This document shows, in pieces, positions 1 to 8,160 of a DNA stretch of 29,353 nucleotides; positions within the stretch are counted from its first letter, which is position 1, and each line of letters starts with the position of its first letter. Both the position numbers and the translations under genes were made by a program. The notes beneath the pieces are model-generated. The model did not search any database. It was not told the DNA's origin and was given only the letters and a program-made list of their open reading frames with translations. The DNA lies in the NCBI GenBank assembly GCA_958419945.1, contig CATZIC010000023.1, positions 1 to 29,353 of the forward strand. Direction: 5' to 3'. The DNA is from an uncultured Clostridia bacterium. GTDB lineage: Bacteria; Bacillota; Clostridia; Christensenellales; Borkfalkiaceae.

Positions 1-425
1 TAAATCTTTTCGAAGGTCCTATTCTTAAAACCCTTTAAAATCTCATTATAAGCCTTTTCGTTTAATGCAAACAACATAATTCCGTCGGTGTTTCTGTCAA
101 GCCTATGACAAAAATAAATACTGCCGTCGGTATTTAAAACTTTGTGAAAGTCTTCCGAGGTTATTCCTTTGGGTTTTACCGTAACCAAAACGTTATCATC
201 TTTATAAAGTGTTTTATACTGTATTTCCTTTTTCTCGCCGTCGTAATAAACGGTTACGGTATCGCCGAAAGATAAAATTTTGTCTTCCGATACTCTTACG
301 CCGTTAACCTTAATATCCTTTTTGCGCAGCAGTTTATTAAGTGTGGAAAAGGAAAGGCTGCCGTTATAAACGCCAAGCAAAAACCTCGATAATTTAATTT
401 TTTCGTTTACCGAAAATTCTTTCAT
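1..425 (-). CDS. RluA-family pseudouridine synthase, 3' end cut by window edge
   Basis: Converts uridine to pseudouridine in rRNA or tRNA. The 141 visible residues hold an N-terminal S4-like RNA-binding region (about 1-65, with NKLLRKKDIKVNG) and the start of the catalytic domain with HRLDRNTDG, in which D110 is the expected catalytic aspartate of the RluA family. The rest of the enzyme lies beyond base 1. The ATG at 423-425 is preceded by AAGGTG at a normal distance and lies inside the last codons of feoB (about 32 bp overlap), so it is probably co-translated as the third gene of the feo operon. The site specificity (RluC, RluD or another type) cannot be told from this fragment. Family assignment is firm. 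Confidence 0.87.
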   Translation of the reverse strand, partial: MKEFSVNEKIKLSRFLLGVYNGSLSFSTLNKLLRKKDIKVNGVRVSEDKILSFGDTVTVYYDGEKKEIQYKTLYKDDNVLVTVKPKGITSEDFHKVLNTDGSIYFCHRLDRNTDGIMLFALNEKAYNEILKGFKNRTFEKI

Positions 426-2205
426 TTTTAAACACCTTAAAAACCGTAATCAAAAGTACCGAAAGCGCAATAAGGTTAATCGATACAATCAAATTGTTAA
501 GCAATAGATACACAGTGTAAGCGATAAATAGCCCGAAACACAACTGAAATACAAAGGAATAAAGCATTTTAAAAAATCCTGCTTCCTTTCTTATGCCGTC
601 AAGCGCAGTTATGCACGGCGGATAGAACGCTATAAAAGTGAGTAAAGCAAATCCGCTTTGGACTGAAATATCAAGACTAACGGATAGCGAAGCGAGGGTT
701 GACAAAACCGCTTCTTTCGCAAAAAGCCCTGCAACAACTGCGCTTCCTATTTTGTAATCGTCAATACCTATCGGCCTAAAAAGAATGCAAACAAATCTTC
801 CTAAATACGCCAAAATGCTTTTATCCATCTCGTTTGCGGGAAGATATTTAAATTCGGGACTTATCGCACCAAGCAGCCAAACGCCGACCGATACGACCAT
901 TACGATGGTAGATATTTTGATTATAAAGTTTTTAACGGAATTTATCAAGGGTTTAAAGGTGTTTTTTAAACAATTTAAGCGAATTACCGGCAATTCGAGT
1001 ATAAGCGGAATAGATTGCGCTTTGGAACTTTTACTGTCAAGATAGCAGTATAATAGCGCAAATACGATTCCGAAAACGTAGATAAACGCTAACGCAAAAA
1101 CGCTAACACCCTTTAAAAGTTTACTGCAAATATAAAGATACACCGGCATTTTAGCGGAACAACTTATAAAAGGCAAACCAAGAATAAGCCTATCTTTCAG
1201 CTTTTTGTTTTCAAGGCCGTTTGTCATAGAAACCGCGACGGTAGTGCAACCAAATCCCATTATAAGTGCAAAAAGGGTTCTGCCGTTAAGACCGAATTTA
1301 GATAAAAAGCCGTCGAAAACGAAGGAAATCCTTGCGATTACGCCGGATTGTTCAAGATAACAAAGAACAAAGTTCAGTATAATAATCGGCGGCAGGAAGC
1401 CTACCAAAGCCCCCAAACCGGCAATTATCCCCTCACTTACAAGTCTTATGGTAAATTCCGTAGCCCCTAAGTTTTGCAGTAGCGTTGCGGTTTTATCGCC
1501 GAGTAGCGAAAACGCTGACGACAACCCTTCGCCGATAATTCTTCCAACCCCGTATTTCCCGAAAGAAAGATAAAAGGAAAACAGTATTATAAGCGTAAAA
1601 GAAAAACAGCAAAATAGCTTATTCGTAAGTATTCCGTCCGCTTTTGTAAACACCTTTTTCGGCGGAGTAAAACAGGATAAAATTTTGTCAAAATCACAGT
1701 TTTCCGTCATTGCGGCGACTGCAGTAATTTTTGCGTCGCTTATCAATTCTTTTAAAGATTTAACGTCGCTTTTCTTCGTAAAATTGCAGCGATAAAAGGT
1801 AATATTAAAATTTTTCAATTTCCGAAAGTCCAAATTACCGCCGAATTTAATTAAATCTTCGGTCATATTGACTATGCAAATTATCGGCTTATTTAGGGTA
1901 AGAAGCATTTTTGTAAGTTCTATAGACGCATCGAATCTGACAGCTTCTATTACGTTTATGATAAGGTCGTATTCCCCTGCCTTCAAAAAGTCGACGGAAA
2001 CCTTTTCTTCCATTGTAAACGGCTTAAATGAAGTAAGACCGGGCAAATCGTAAACCTCGTGTCTGACTTTGCCACACTTAAAAAAGCCTCTTAAAACGGA
2101 TACTGTAACGCCGTGCCAGTTGCCCACTCGTGCATTCTTTTTGGTAAGTGCGTTAAAAAGAGTGGTTTTTCCGGAATTCGGATTACCCGTTATCACTATT
2201 CGCAT
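394..2205 (-). CDS. feoB: Ferrous iron transporter FeoB
   Basis: Inner-membrane Fe(II) uptake protein with an N-terminal G domain and a C-terminal polytopic permease. Seen: G1 GNPNSGKTT (7-15), switch-like GVTVSV (32-37), G3 DLPG (53-56), then a long hydrophobic region with GFGCTTVAV and PFISCSAKMPVY, matching the two conserved FeoB core motifs. About 603 aa, slightly short for the family. I start it at the internal ATG (2203-2205) because GAGG lies 6 bases upstream and MRIVITGNPNSGKTT is the usual beginning; the longer frame would need an unusual start. It overlaps the end of feoA by 23 bp, implying translational coupling. Oddities: G4 reads NMTE rather than NxxD, and the usual NVPA of the membrane motif is TTVA. 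Confidence 0.93.
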   Translation of the reverse strand: MRIVITGNPNSGKTTLFNALTKKNARVGNWHGVTVSVLRGFFKCGKVRHEVYDLPGLTSFKPFTMEEKVSVDFLKAGEYDLIINVIEAVRFDASIELTKMLLTLNKPIICIVNMTEDLIKFGGNLDFRKLKNFNITFYRCNFTKKSDVKSLKELISDAKITAVAAMTENCDFDKILSCFTPPKKVFTKADGILTNKLFCCFSFTLIILFSFYLSFGKYGVGRIIGEGLSSAFSLLGDKTATLLQNLGATEFTIRLVSEGIIAGLGALVGFLPPIIILNFVLCYLEQSGVIARISFVFDGFLSKFGLNGRTLFALIMGFGCTTVAVSMTNGLENKKLKDRLILGLPFISCSAKMPVYLYICSKLLKGVSVFALAFIYVFGIVFALLYCYLDSKSSKAQSIPLILELPVIRLNCLKNTFKPLINSVKNFIIKISTIVMVVSVGVWLLGAISPEFKYLPANEMDKSILAYLGRFVCILFRPIGIDDYKIGSAVVAGLFAKEAVLSTLASLSVSLDISVQSGFALLTFIAFYPPCITALDGIRKEAGFFKMLYSFVFQLCFGLFIAYTVYLLLNNLIVSINLIALSVLLITVFKVFKNERIFGKRKN

Positions 2206-2413
2206 AATTGACCTCAATACTATCTGCAATTTTACTGCTTAACGCAATAAGACGACCGTTTACGGAAACTATAATTCCTCCAAGATTTCTTTCCACTTTG
2301 ATGATGGAATTTTTCGTTATACCATATGAATTCAATCGTTCGATTTCCGACTTTGTTAATTTAAGTCCTAAAACCCTTACGAAAGAACCTACTTTCACAC
2401 TGCTTAATATCAT
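2183..2413 (-). CDS. feoA: FeoA, small SH3-like partner of FeoB
   Basis: A 76-residue cytosolic protein with the FeoA pattern: VKVGSFVRVLGL, a short helix (KSEIERLNSYGI), then the beta-rich RNLGGIIVSVNGRLIALS ending. FeoA proteins are SH3-like accessory factors that assist FeoB. The gene directly precedes and overlaps feoB, as is standard. The upstream 140 bases hold the terminator of the previous gene; I could not find a convincing -35/-10 pair or Fur box, so regulation is undetermined. The ribosome binding site is weak by eye, yet no better start exists. Confidence 0.88.
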   Translation of the reverse strand: MILSSVKVGSFVRVLGLKLTKSEIERLNSYGITKNSIIKVERNLGGIIVSVNGRLIALSSKIADSIEVNYANSDNG

Positions 2414-2483
2414 AAAAAATACGCCGTCAACTATAATTTATTAAAAATACCTACCATTTATGATACTCACAAAATCAAAAGCA

Positions 2484-2532
2484 TTAAAAAAAGGATTGTT
2501 CGATTAAAAGGAACTTTTAATCTTGCAATCCT
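2484..2532 (-). terminator. Intrinsic terminator after the M3-like lipoprotein gene
   Basis: A long hairpin: outer arms AGGATTG / CAATCCT and inner perfect arms GATTAAAAG / CTTTTAATC around GAA. On the minus strand it is followed by a T-run (CCTTTTTTT). It lies between the lipoprotein gene and feoA, separating the two transcription units. Confidence 0.85.
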
Positions 2533-2555
2533 AATTTATATTGATTGTTAAATAC

Positions 2556-4199
2556 TTACAGGTTGGCAAAAACGGTACAAATTTTAGTTATCGTTGCTAA
2601 ATCAAACGGCGAACCGAGGCCGTTATCGGTAAGTAAAGTAATATAATTTGCATCTTGCGCGTTGAGAATATTCCAATAAGCGGCAACAGCGTCATTATAT
2701 GAAGTAAGACTTTCTACATACAAATCTATCGACGCAATAAGGGAAACCGAGTAACTTATATAATAACCGGGGTTATTGACGGCAACGAACCTGAAATATT
2801 GATCCGGTTTTATATATCCGCTGTAAACGGCAGGAAAAGTGCTTCCCAAGACCATATCGGAATATTTTTTAACTATCGTATCAAAGTTTACGCCGTCAAG
2901 ACTTTCCAAATTGTAAACGTCAACTTCGGATGCGCCGACTATTGCGGCAAGCAATATCATGTAACTGTCGCTTACAAATCTGTCGTTTACAAGATAACTT
3001 TTTTCTTCTTCGAAAAGCGAGCTTGTAAGATAACTCATAAACAACCACTCTGCGCCCTGTGAATGGGTTTCCATAAGTTCATATGAACTTTCATCGCCGT
3101 TTCCTAAAAGATAGAATCTGCAATAATGTCCGAATTCGTGAACGAAAGTCTGAACGGTTGCGTATGCAGAGGAAAAGTACATGAACGGTTCGTTAAGAGT
3201 TACAAAATAGTTGGTGAATGCGCCGTCGTAAGCATTTTCACCATAAGCGATATAGTAGTAGCCGTTTTTCATTACGTGCCTGTATATCGAATAGATATCG
3301 TCCCCTAAAGACCTGTAAAAACCGTCTAAAACCGATTGACTTTTTTCCGTTGTGAAGGAATCGTTAAGTATTGCTTCAAGCTCATCGATGCGTTCATCGG
3401 TTAATGCCATAGTCGCGTCAACGCTGTTTTCATAAGCACTTTGTGCAGTCGTAACGACGCCATTTGATAAAAGTTCCACAAAATTAAGAGTGTCTGATGG
3501 CGTGAAATCTCTGCTGTACTCCATATCGTAACTGTAATTCATGAAGTTTTCATAGCCGTATTCGGTTGCAATGGAATTTTCGGTTACGACAAGTTCTTTG
3601 TACACTCCGTCAAAGTCTGCGCCAAGCTTTTGCTCGTTGGTAAAACCGTCGTACCTTGTTTGAAGTTCCACAACTTTATTGGTCATGCTAACTAATTCGT
3701 CGGAAGAAACAGCCTTTTTAACAAGTTCCGCAATTTCCTCGTCGGAAATATCGCCGTAGAATATGGTTTTATATCTCGAATCAGCAAACAATCCGTACAG
3801 TTTTTTGAATTCGTTCATGGCGACAGTGTATTTATCATAAAGGTCGGAATACCCCTCTTGGTTCAGTTGATTCTGCGTATTGGTGTAATAATAAAGGTTA
3901 GCAACGTTTAAAGCGTCAATAAGCTTATATAATTGAGAAGAAACCAAAAGACAAAGAATCTGGCAAGCAAGATCAGACGATTGCTGTTTTTCAACAAGTT
4001 CCGTAAGTTTGCGAATGTTTTCCATGGCGTCGTTATAGTTTTTTTCGCTATAACCGATTGTAGGCGTTTTGTTTACGTAACATTCTTCGTCTATTTTAAG
4101 CCCCATTACGTCTTTCGAGCCTGAACAGCCCACAAACGAAAACGAAGAAAGGACTACCACAAACGCAATAACCAAAGCAAAAAGTTTTCTTAATTTCAT
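2556..4199 (-). CDS. Secreted M3-like zinc metallopeptidase lipoprotein
   Basis: Probable exported oligopeptidase anchored to the membrane by lipid. The N-terminus is a lipoprotein signal: MKLRK, a hydrophobic core and lipobox FVGC with C25. The body (547 aa in total) is mostly helical, with the zincin motif HEFGH (354-358) and, 19 residues on, ETHS (377-380) followed by E384. This matches the HExxH...ExxS arrangement of the M3 (thimet/PepF) peptidases, E377 being the likely third zinc ligand. The ATG at 4197-4199 is chosen because GAGG precedes it and the signal peptide starts there; the longer frame adds 15 unlikely residues. M3 enzymes are mostly cytosolic, so a lipoprotein form is less common. 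The substrate is unknown. Confidence 0.8.
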   Translation of the reverse strand: MKLRKLFALVIAFVVVLSSFSFVGCSGSKDVMGLKIDEECYVNKTPTIGYSEKNYNDAMENIRKLTELVEKQQSSDLACQILCLLVSSQLYKLIDALNVANLYYYTNTQNQLNQEGYSDLYDKYTVAMNEFKKLYGLFADSRYKTIFYGDISDEEIAELVKKAVSSDELVSMTNKVVELQTRYDGFTNEQKLGADFDGVYKELVVTENSIATEYGYENFMNYSYDMEYSRDFTPSDTLNFVELLSNGVVTTAQSAYENSVDATMALTDERIDELEAILNDSFTTEKSQSVLDGFYRSLGDDIYSIYRHVMKNGYYYIAYGENAYDGAFTNYFVTLNEPFMYFSSAYATVQTFVHEFGHYCRFYLLGNGDESSYELMETHSQGAEWLFMSYLTSSLFEEEKSYLVNDRFVSDSYMILLAAIVGASEVDVYNLESLDGVNFDTIVKKYSDMVLGSTFPAVYSGYIKPDQYFRFVAVNNPGYYISYSVSLIASIDLYVESLTSYNDAVAAYWNILNAQDANYITLLTDNGLGSPFDLATITKICTVFANL

Positions 4200-4262
4200 A
4201 TTAGCCTCGATATTCTTAATTTTTGTAGATTTATTATAAATCATTCCCGAACAAAGTCGGTA

Positions 4263-5117
4263 CTATTTTCCTATAACGGATAAGTAATAAGCCTTCATTG
4301 TAGCGGCGTCGTCTGCTTGATTTCCCGCCGATTCGCAAATAACGTTCGGTTCGAGTTTTAGTTTAACGCAAGCATCGATAAACGGTTCGTAGTTAGGTCC
4401 GTATATCTCGTCGTCGAAATTGAGATGCCTGATTTCGCCTTTAGCGGAATACTGAATTTTAGAAAAATGAACGTGGAAATTTCTCATTCTATCGTAACCG
4501 AGTTTGTCTATCATGTATTGCATACGTGTAAGAAAATCCTCTGTAGTTTTAAGACTGCCTTGTTCCCTTGCGTTCACGTGTCCGAAATCCACCGTCGGAA
4601 GGAAAACGTCGTCAATTAAACAAAATTCAGTTATTTCCTCTATTGTGCCTATCTGTGCGATTTTTCCCATAGTTTCCGGGCAATAGGTTATATCGTCAAG
4701 ACCTTCTGCGTGAATCATTTCCGCCAAACGAGAAAGCCTTTCTTTTGTCCTTGAAACAGCAATTTCACGGGTTTCTTTTCCTTGCGTCGCAGGATGAAAA
4801 ATCACCCTATCCGCACCCATTTTTTTAGCCATAACGGCGGACTCAAGCACGTATCTATAAGAATTTTCCGCCTTTTCCTCGTCGGGGTTGGCAAAATTTA
4901 TGTAGTAAGGCGCATGTACGCTCAATTTCACTTCGTTATTTGAAAAGGCATTATTTAATAACTGCGCCTTTTCCTCTTTTAGGTTAATCCCTCGTCCAAA
5001 AGAATACTCGAAAAGGTCTAACCCTTGTTCTTTGGTCCATTTTGCGGCCTGTTCGGATGTGGAATAACCTTCTTCGTAAAACCTTTCACCCGGTCCGCTA
5101 GGTCCGAATTTCATCAT
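4263..5117 (-). CDS. Nfo-like TIM-barrel metalloenzyme (endonuclease IV family)
   Basis: Resembles endonuclease IV, which cuts DNA at abasic sites using three metals. Most ligands are visible at near-canonical numbering: H68 (SVHAPYY), H108 (FHPATQG), E148 (CPETMGK), D177 and H180 (DFGH), H217 (HVHF), H231 (RH) and E262 (CESAG). The residue equal to the third-metal aspartate (normally D in DRH) is I229 here, in EIRH. Length 284 aa is typical of Nfo. Its ATG overlaps the ribF stop (ATGA), so it is co-translated as the last gene of the ribosome-maturation operon. It is either an AP endonuclease with an altered third metal site or a related TIM-barrel enzyme with another phosphoester substrate. 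Confidence 0.78.
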   Translation of the reverse strand: MMKFGPSGPGERFYEEGYSTSEQAAKWTKEQGLDLFEYSFGRGINLKEEKAQLLNNAFSNNEVKLSVHAPYYINFANPDEEKAENSYRYVLESAVMAKKMGADRVIFHPATQGKETREIAVSRTKERLSRLAEMIHAEGLDDITYCPETMGKIAQIGTIEEITEFCLIDDVFLPTVDFGHVNAREQGSLKTTEDFLTRMQYMIDKLGYDRMRNFHVHFSKIQYSAKGEIRHLNFDDEIYGPNYEPFIDACVKLKLEPNVICESAGNQADDAATMKAYYLSVIGK

Positions 5118-6001
5118 ATACTTTTCACGTCCTTTTTAAGTTGTTCGATAAGTTCGTCTACGCTATCAAACTTTACGTTCGGCCTTAGATATCTCTTAAA
5201 ATCTATCTTTACGTCGAAATCGTACAAATCGCAATGTGAATTTATCACGTGGGTTTCGACAAGTTTTGTATTATCCGAAAAAGTCGGAGCACACCCGTAA
5301 TTTGTTACCGAAGGGTGAATCTCTCCGTTGAAAGAGGTAAACGTCGCGTAAACTCCCTCTTTAAGGGGTACTTTGTCGGGCGATATCATAACGTTAAGGG
5401 TCGGAAACCCTAACTTTCTTCCGACGCCTCTGCCCTTTAAAACCTGTCCGCGAATAAAATAGTTTTCACCGAGGAAGTCGTATGCTTCGTCAACTCTGCC
5501 TTCCGAAATCAATTCCTTTATCTTTGACGAAGACACTTTTTCACCGTGAATTTTAACAAGCGGAATAACGCATAACGCGATTCCGTTTTTCAAACAAAAC
5601 TCACGAAGATACTCTTTATCTCCCTCTCGATTATGTCCAAACCTATAATCTTCACCGCATATTATTGCAACGGGATTAAAATTATTTTTAATTGTTTCCA
5701 AAAATTCCGATTTGTCGATATTGAAGAAGTCAGAAGTTTCAGGGGCGACTATGACGTTATCGACAGGTTCCGATTTTAGCCTTTCGATACTTTCACGAAA
5801 GGTATAAATGAGCCCTAATCGACCTATAGCCCCACTTCCCTGAAACATAAACACGGCAAGCTTCGTATCGTAGCCATATCCGTTTTTGATTTCAAGGCCC
5901 TTATATATTAAAGTTTTATGCCCGAGATGCAAGCCGTCGAACCTACCGAGGCAAATTACGTTTTTATCCGTATACGGCTTATAATAATCCAATAATTTCA
6001 T
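5114..6001 (-). CDS. ribF: Bifunctional riboflavin kinase / FAD synthetase
   Basis: Makes FMN and FAD from riboflavin and ATP. The N-terminal nucleotidyltransferase half shows GRFDGLHLGHKTL (first nucleotide motif), GEDYRFGHNREGD and VSSSKIKELI, a variant of the ISSTRIR motif. The C-terminal kinase half shows GRKLGFPTLNV, PLKEGVYATF and TNYGCAPTF. The 295 aa length fits prokaryotic RibF. It follows truB by 3 bp, the usual truB-ribF order in Firmicutes, and overlaps the next gene by 4 bp. Confidence 0.94.
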   Translation of the reverse strand: MKLLDYYKPYTDKNVICLGRFDGLHLGHKTLIYKGLEIKNGYGYDTKLAVFMFQGSGAIGRLGLIYTFRESIERLKSEPVDNVIVAPETSDFFNIDKSEFLETIKNNFNPVAIICGEDYRFGHNREGDKEYLREFCLKNGIALCVIPLVKIHGEKVSSSKIKELISEGRVDEAYDFLGENYFIRGQVLKGRGVGRKLGFPTLNVMISPDKVPLKEGVYATFTSFNGEIHPSVTNYGCAPTFSDNTKLVETHVINSHCDLYDFDVKIDFKRYLRPNVKFDSVDELIEQLKKDVKSI

Positions 6002-6004
6002 ATA

Positions 6005-6859
6005 TTATAAATCTCTTACGTAAACTTTCATTTTTAGAATTTTGTCTTTCACTTCACCGATACCCCAAAACTCTTTTTGGTTGTAGACTTTATACAACCC
6101 GTCGCTATAGTCGTAACTATCGTAAACGCCGTCCAAAAGCCGCTTGGCAAAAGTCGGCTCTAAAACTATAGAGGGATAGTCCAAAACCTCGTCGGCTTTA
6201 ATAAGGTAAACAGAGGGATCTTCAGCGGTCAAAAAATCTTCCAAAGAAACAGAGCGTTCTATATCGAATTTTCCCGATTTAACCCTAATAAGTTCGGTCA
6301 TTACTCCACGGCAATTTAATAAACTTGCCATATCTCTTACAATCGACCTGATATAAGTTCCTCCTCCGCAGCGTATTTCGAACTTATATTTTGAATCCGT
6401 CACCTTTTCAAGAAGATTTATGCCGTAAATGTTGACTTTTTTAGGCGGTAATTGGACCTCTATCCCCTTTCTTGCGAGCTTGTAACTTCTCTTTCCGTCG
6501 ACAAATTTCGCAGAATAAGAGGGCGGAATCTGTTCAATCTCGCCTACAAGATTAGGTATAACCCTTTCTATATCGGAAACTTTCGGTAAGGTTTCGGAAT
6601 ACCCGTCAGGCTCCGTTTCAAGGTCAAGTGACGGCGTGGAATAGGAAAAATCAAAGGTCGCAATATAAACCTTTTCTTTGTTTATAAATATATCGAAAAG
6701 CCTGACTGCCTGACCGACACCCACAGGCAGAACCCCTGAAGCTAACGGATCGAGGGTGCCAAGGTGTCCGCATTTTTTGCCTAACTTTCTTTTTACTTTA
6801 TTGACGCAATAAGCGGAAGAATCACCGCTACGCTTATTGATAATAATAAAACCTGTCAT
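6005..6859 (-). CDS. truB: tRNA pseudouridine-55 synthase TruB
   Basis: Forms pseudouridine 55 in the T loop of tRNAs. Motifs: GHLGTLDPLASGVLPV with the catalytic D in TLDP, IPPSYSAKFVDGKRSYKLAR, and CGGGTYIRSIVRDMA, all characteristic of TruB. It is 284 aa with a short C-terminal region. Its ATG overlaps the stop of nrnA (TTATGA), so the two are translationally coupled. Confidence 0.95.
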   Translation of the reverse strand: MTGFIIINKRSGDSSAYCVNKVKRKLGKKCGHLGTLDPLASGVLPVGVGQAVRLFDIFINKEKVYIATFDFSYSTPSLDLETEPDGYSETLPKVSDIERVIPNLVGEIEQIPPSYSAKFVDGKRSYKLARKGIEVQLPPKKVNIYGINLLEKVTDSKYKFEIRCGGGTYIRSIVRDMASLLNCRGVMTELIRVKSGKFDIERSVSLEDFLTAEDPSVYLIKADEVLDYPSIVLEPTFAKRLLDGVYDSYDYSDGLYKVYNQKEFWGIGEVKDKILKMKVYVRDL

Positions 6860-7803
6860 AAAAGGTAATTTCCTACTGTAAAAACAAGTTTATCGATTAC
6901 GTCTTCATAGTAGCCGCTAAGCACGGCGCCACTTGCATGTTTATGGCCACCGCCTCCGAAAACGCCTGCTATCTCGCTTACGTCGGAAAAACGGGAACGA
7001 AAACTGATTCTGAACAAATTCGGTCGTGATTCGAGAAGGCTTATTCCGACGTCTACGTTGTCGATTTTTGTAAGGTAATCAACTAAACCCAAAGTCATCC
7101 CCTCGTTTGCGCCCGTTTGCTTTAACATATCTTGGGTAATGGTTATAATTGCAGTTTTTCCGTCGTGGAAATATTTTACTGAGGAAAACACCTTACCGCA
7201 AAGCAAAACCTTTTCTTTTTTGACCGAACGAAACAGTTTATCGTATGTAGCGGAAAAGTCTGCCCCGTATCCGATAAGTTCGGAAACAGTAGTAAAAACC
7301 TCCCCGTCAAGGCCGGAAATAGTAAAGTTATCTGTATCCGTGAGAATACCCACAAGTAAGCACTCGGCAATGGTTTTATCCATTTCCACGCCCATTTGTT
7401 TGATAATTTCGTAGGTTACGATTGCACAAGCCGGTTTATCACCTATAAAATTAGTGTCTGCGTAACGTGAATTTGATAAATGATGGTCGATCGTAAAAGT
7501 GTGTTTTTGTTTTCTGAAAAAGTCGGAATTACTGCCAAGTTGTTCCAAAGTAGGCGTATCAACGGCAATGCAGCCGTCAAATCCCTGCAAAGGGGTTTTA
7601 TTAGGGCTGAAAGGAATCCACTTCAAGTGCTGCTCGGAAACTTCCGATGCGCAAACCAGCGCAGCGTTTTTTCCGAGTTTTTTATATGCGTAATATAAAG
7701 CAAAAGCGCATGATAGAGTGTCCCCGTCCGGACGGACGTGACAAAAAATCAAAGCGCTTTTTAATCCAAGTAATTGCGAAGCAAACTCACTTACTTTCGT
7801 CAT
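6856..7803 (-). CDS. nrnA: DHH/DHHA1 phosphoesterase, NrnA-like nanoRNase / pAp phosphatase
   Basis: Degrades nanoRNAs and dephosphorylates pAp in characterised relatives. Motifs: HVRPDGDTLS (motif I), VDTPTLEQLG (motif II), TIDHHLSN (the DHH motif), and the DHHA1 glycine-rich FGGGGHKHASGA near the C-terminus. About 315 aa, typical. Two adjacent ATG codons are possible starts; GGAG lies 6 bases before the second (7801-7803), which I prefer. The start overlaps the end of rbfA. The position between rbfA and truB is common in Clostridia. The exact substrate preference within the family cannot be read from sequence. Confidence 0.9.
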   Translation of the reverse strand: MTKVSEFASQLLGLKSALIFCHVRPDGDTLSCAFALYYAYKKLGKNAALVCASEVSEQHLKWIPFSPNKTPLQGFDGCIAVDTPTLEQLGSNSDFFRKQKHTFTIDHHLSNSRYADTNFIGDKPACAIVTYEIIKQMGVEMDKTIAECLLVGILTDTDNFTISGLDGEVFTTVSELIGYGADFSATYDKLFRSVKKEKVLLCGKVFSSVKYFHDGKTAIITITQDMLKQTGANEGMTLGLVDYLTKIDNVDVGISLLESRPNLFRISFRSRFSDVSEIAGVFGGGGHKHASGAVLSGYYEDVIDKLVFTVGNYLL

Positions 7804-8158
7804 CATGATCTCCGTAAGTAAATCCGCTGATTATACGATCTATTTTTTCACCGTACTCATAAGAAGTATCCGGCAAGAAATTGATCTTCGGAACCTGCCT
7901 TATTCTCATTTCCCTGGCCAAAAATTTTCTAACCCCTAAGGAAGAATCTTTGATAGCGTTAAAAGTTTTCTCTTTTAAGGACGGATTAGTGGAATACACG
8001 CTTACGTAAACGAAAGCTTCCTCTAAATCGCTCGTAACCCTTACGCCGGAAACCGAAAACATCTCCGTAATGTCGGGATTTTTAACCTCTGTAGAAAGAT
8101 ATTCGTAAATGAGTTTTGCAAATTCCTTTTCAAGGCGTTTTTCTCTTTTTTCTTTCAT
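7787..8158 (-). CDS. rbfA: Ribosome-binding factor A
   Basis: Small KH-fold factor that binds the 30S subunit during 16S maturation and cold adaptation. Seen: basic N-terminus MKEKREKRLEKEFAKLI, KNPDITEMFSVSGVRVTSDLEEAFVYVSVYS, and the C-terminal MRIRQVPKINFLPDTSYEYGEKID, a classic RbfA signature. I start at the ATG at 8156-8158, with AAAGGA upstream; the longer frame would use TTG. 123 aa. It sits directly after infB as expected, and its 3' end overlaps nrnA. Confidence 0.94.
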   Translation of the reverse strand: MKEKREKRLEKEFAKLIYEYLSTEVKNPDITEMFSVSGVRVTSDLEEAFVYVSVYSTNPSLKEKTFNAIKDSSLGVRKFLAREMRIRQVPKINFLPDTSYEYGEKIDRIISGFTYGDHDDESK

Positions 8159-8160
8159 TA

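Noticed and set aside
2414..2555. Fur box in front of feoA
   Set aside because: No match to the GATAATGATAATCATTATC-type inverted repeat could be seen; the main feature is the upstream gene's terminator.
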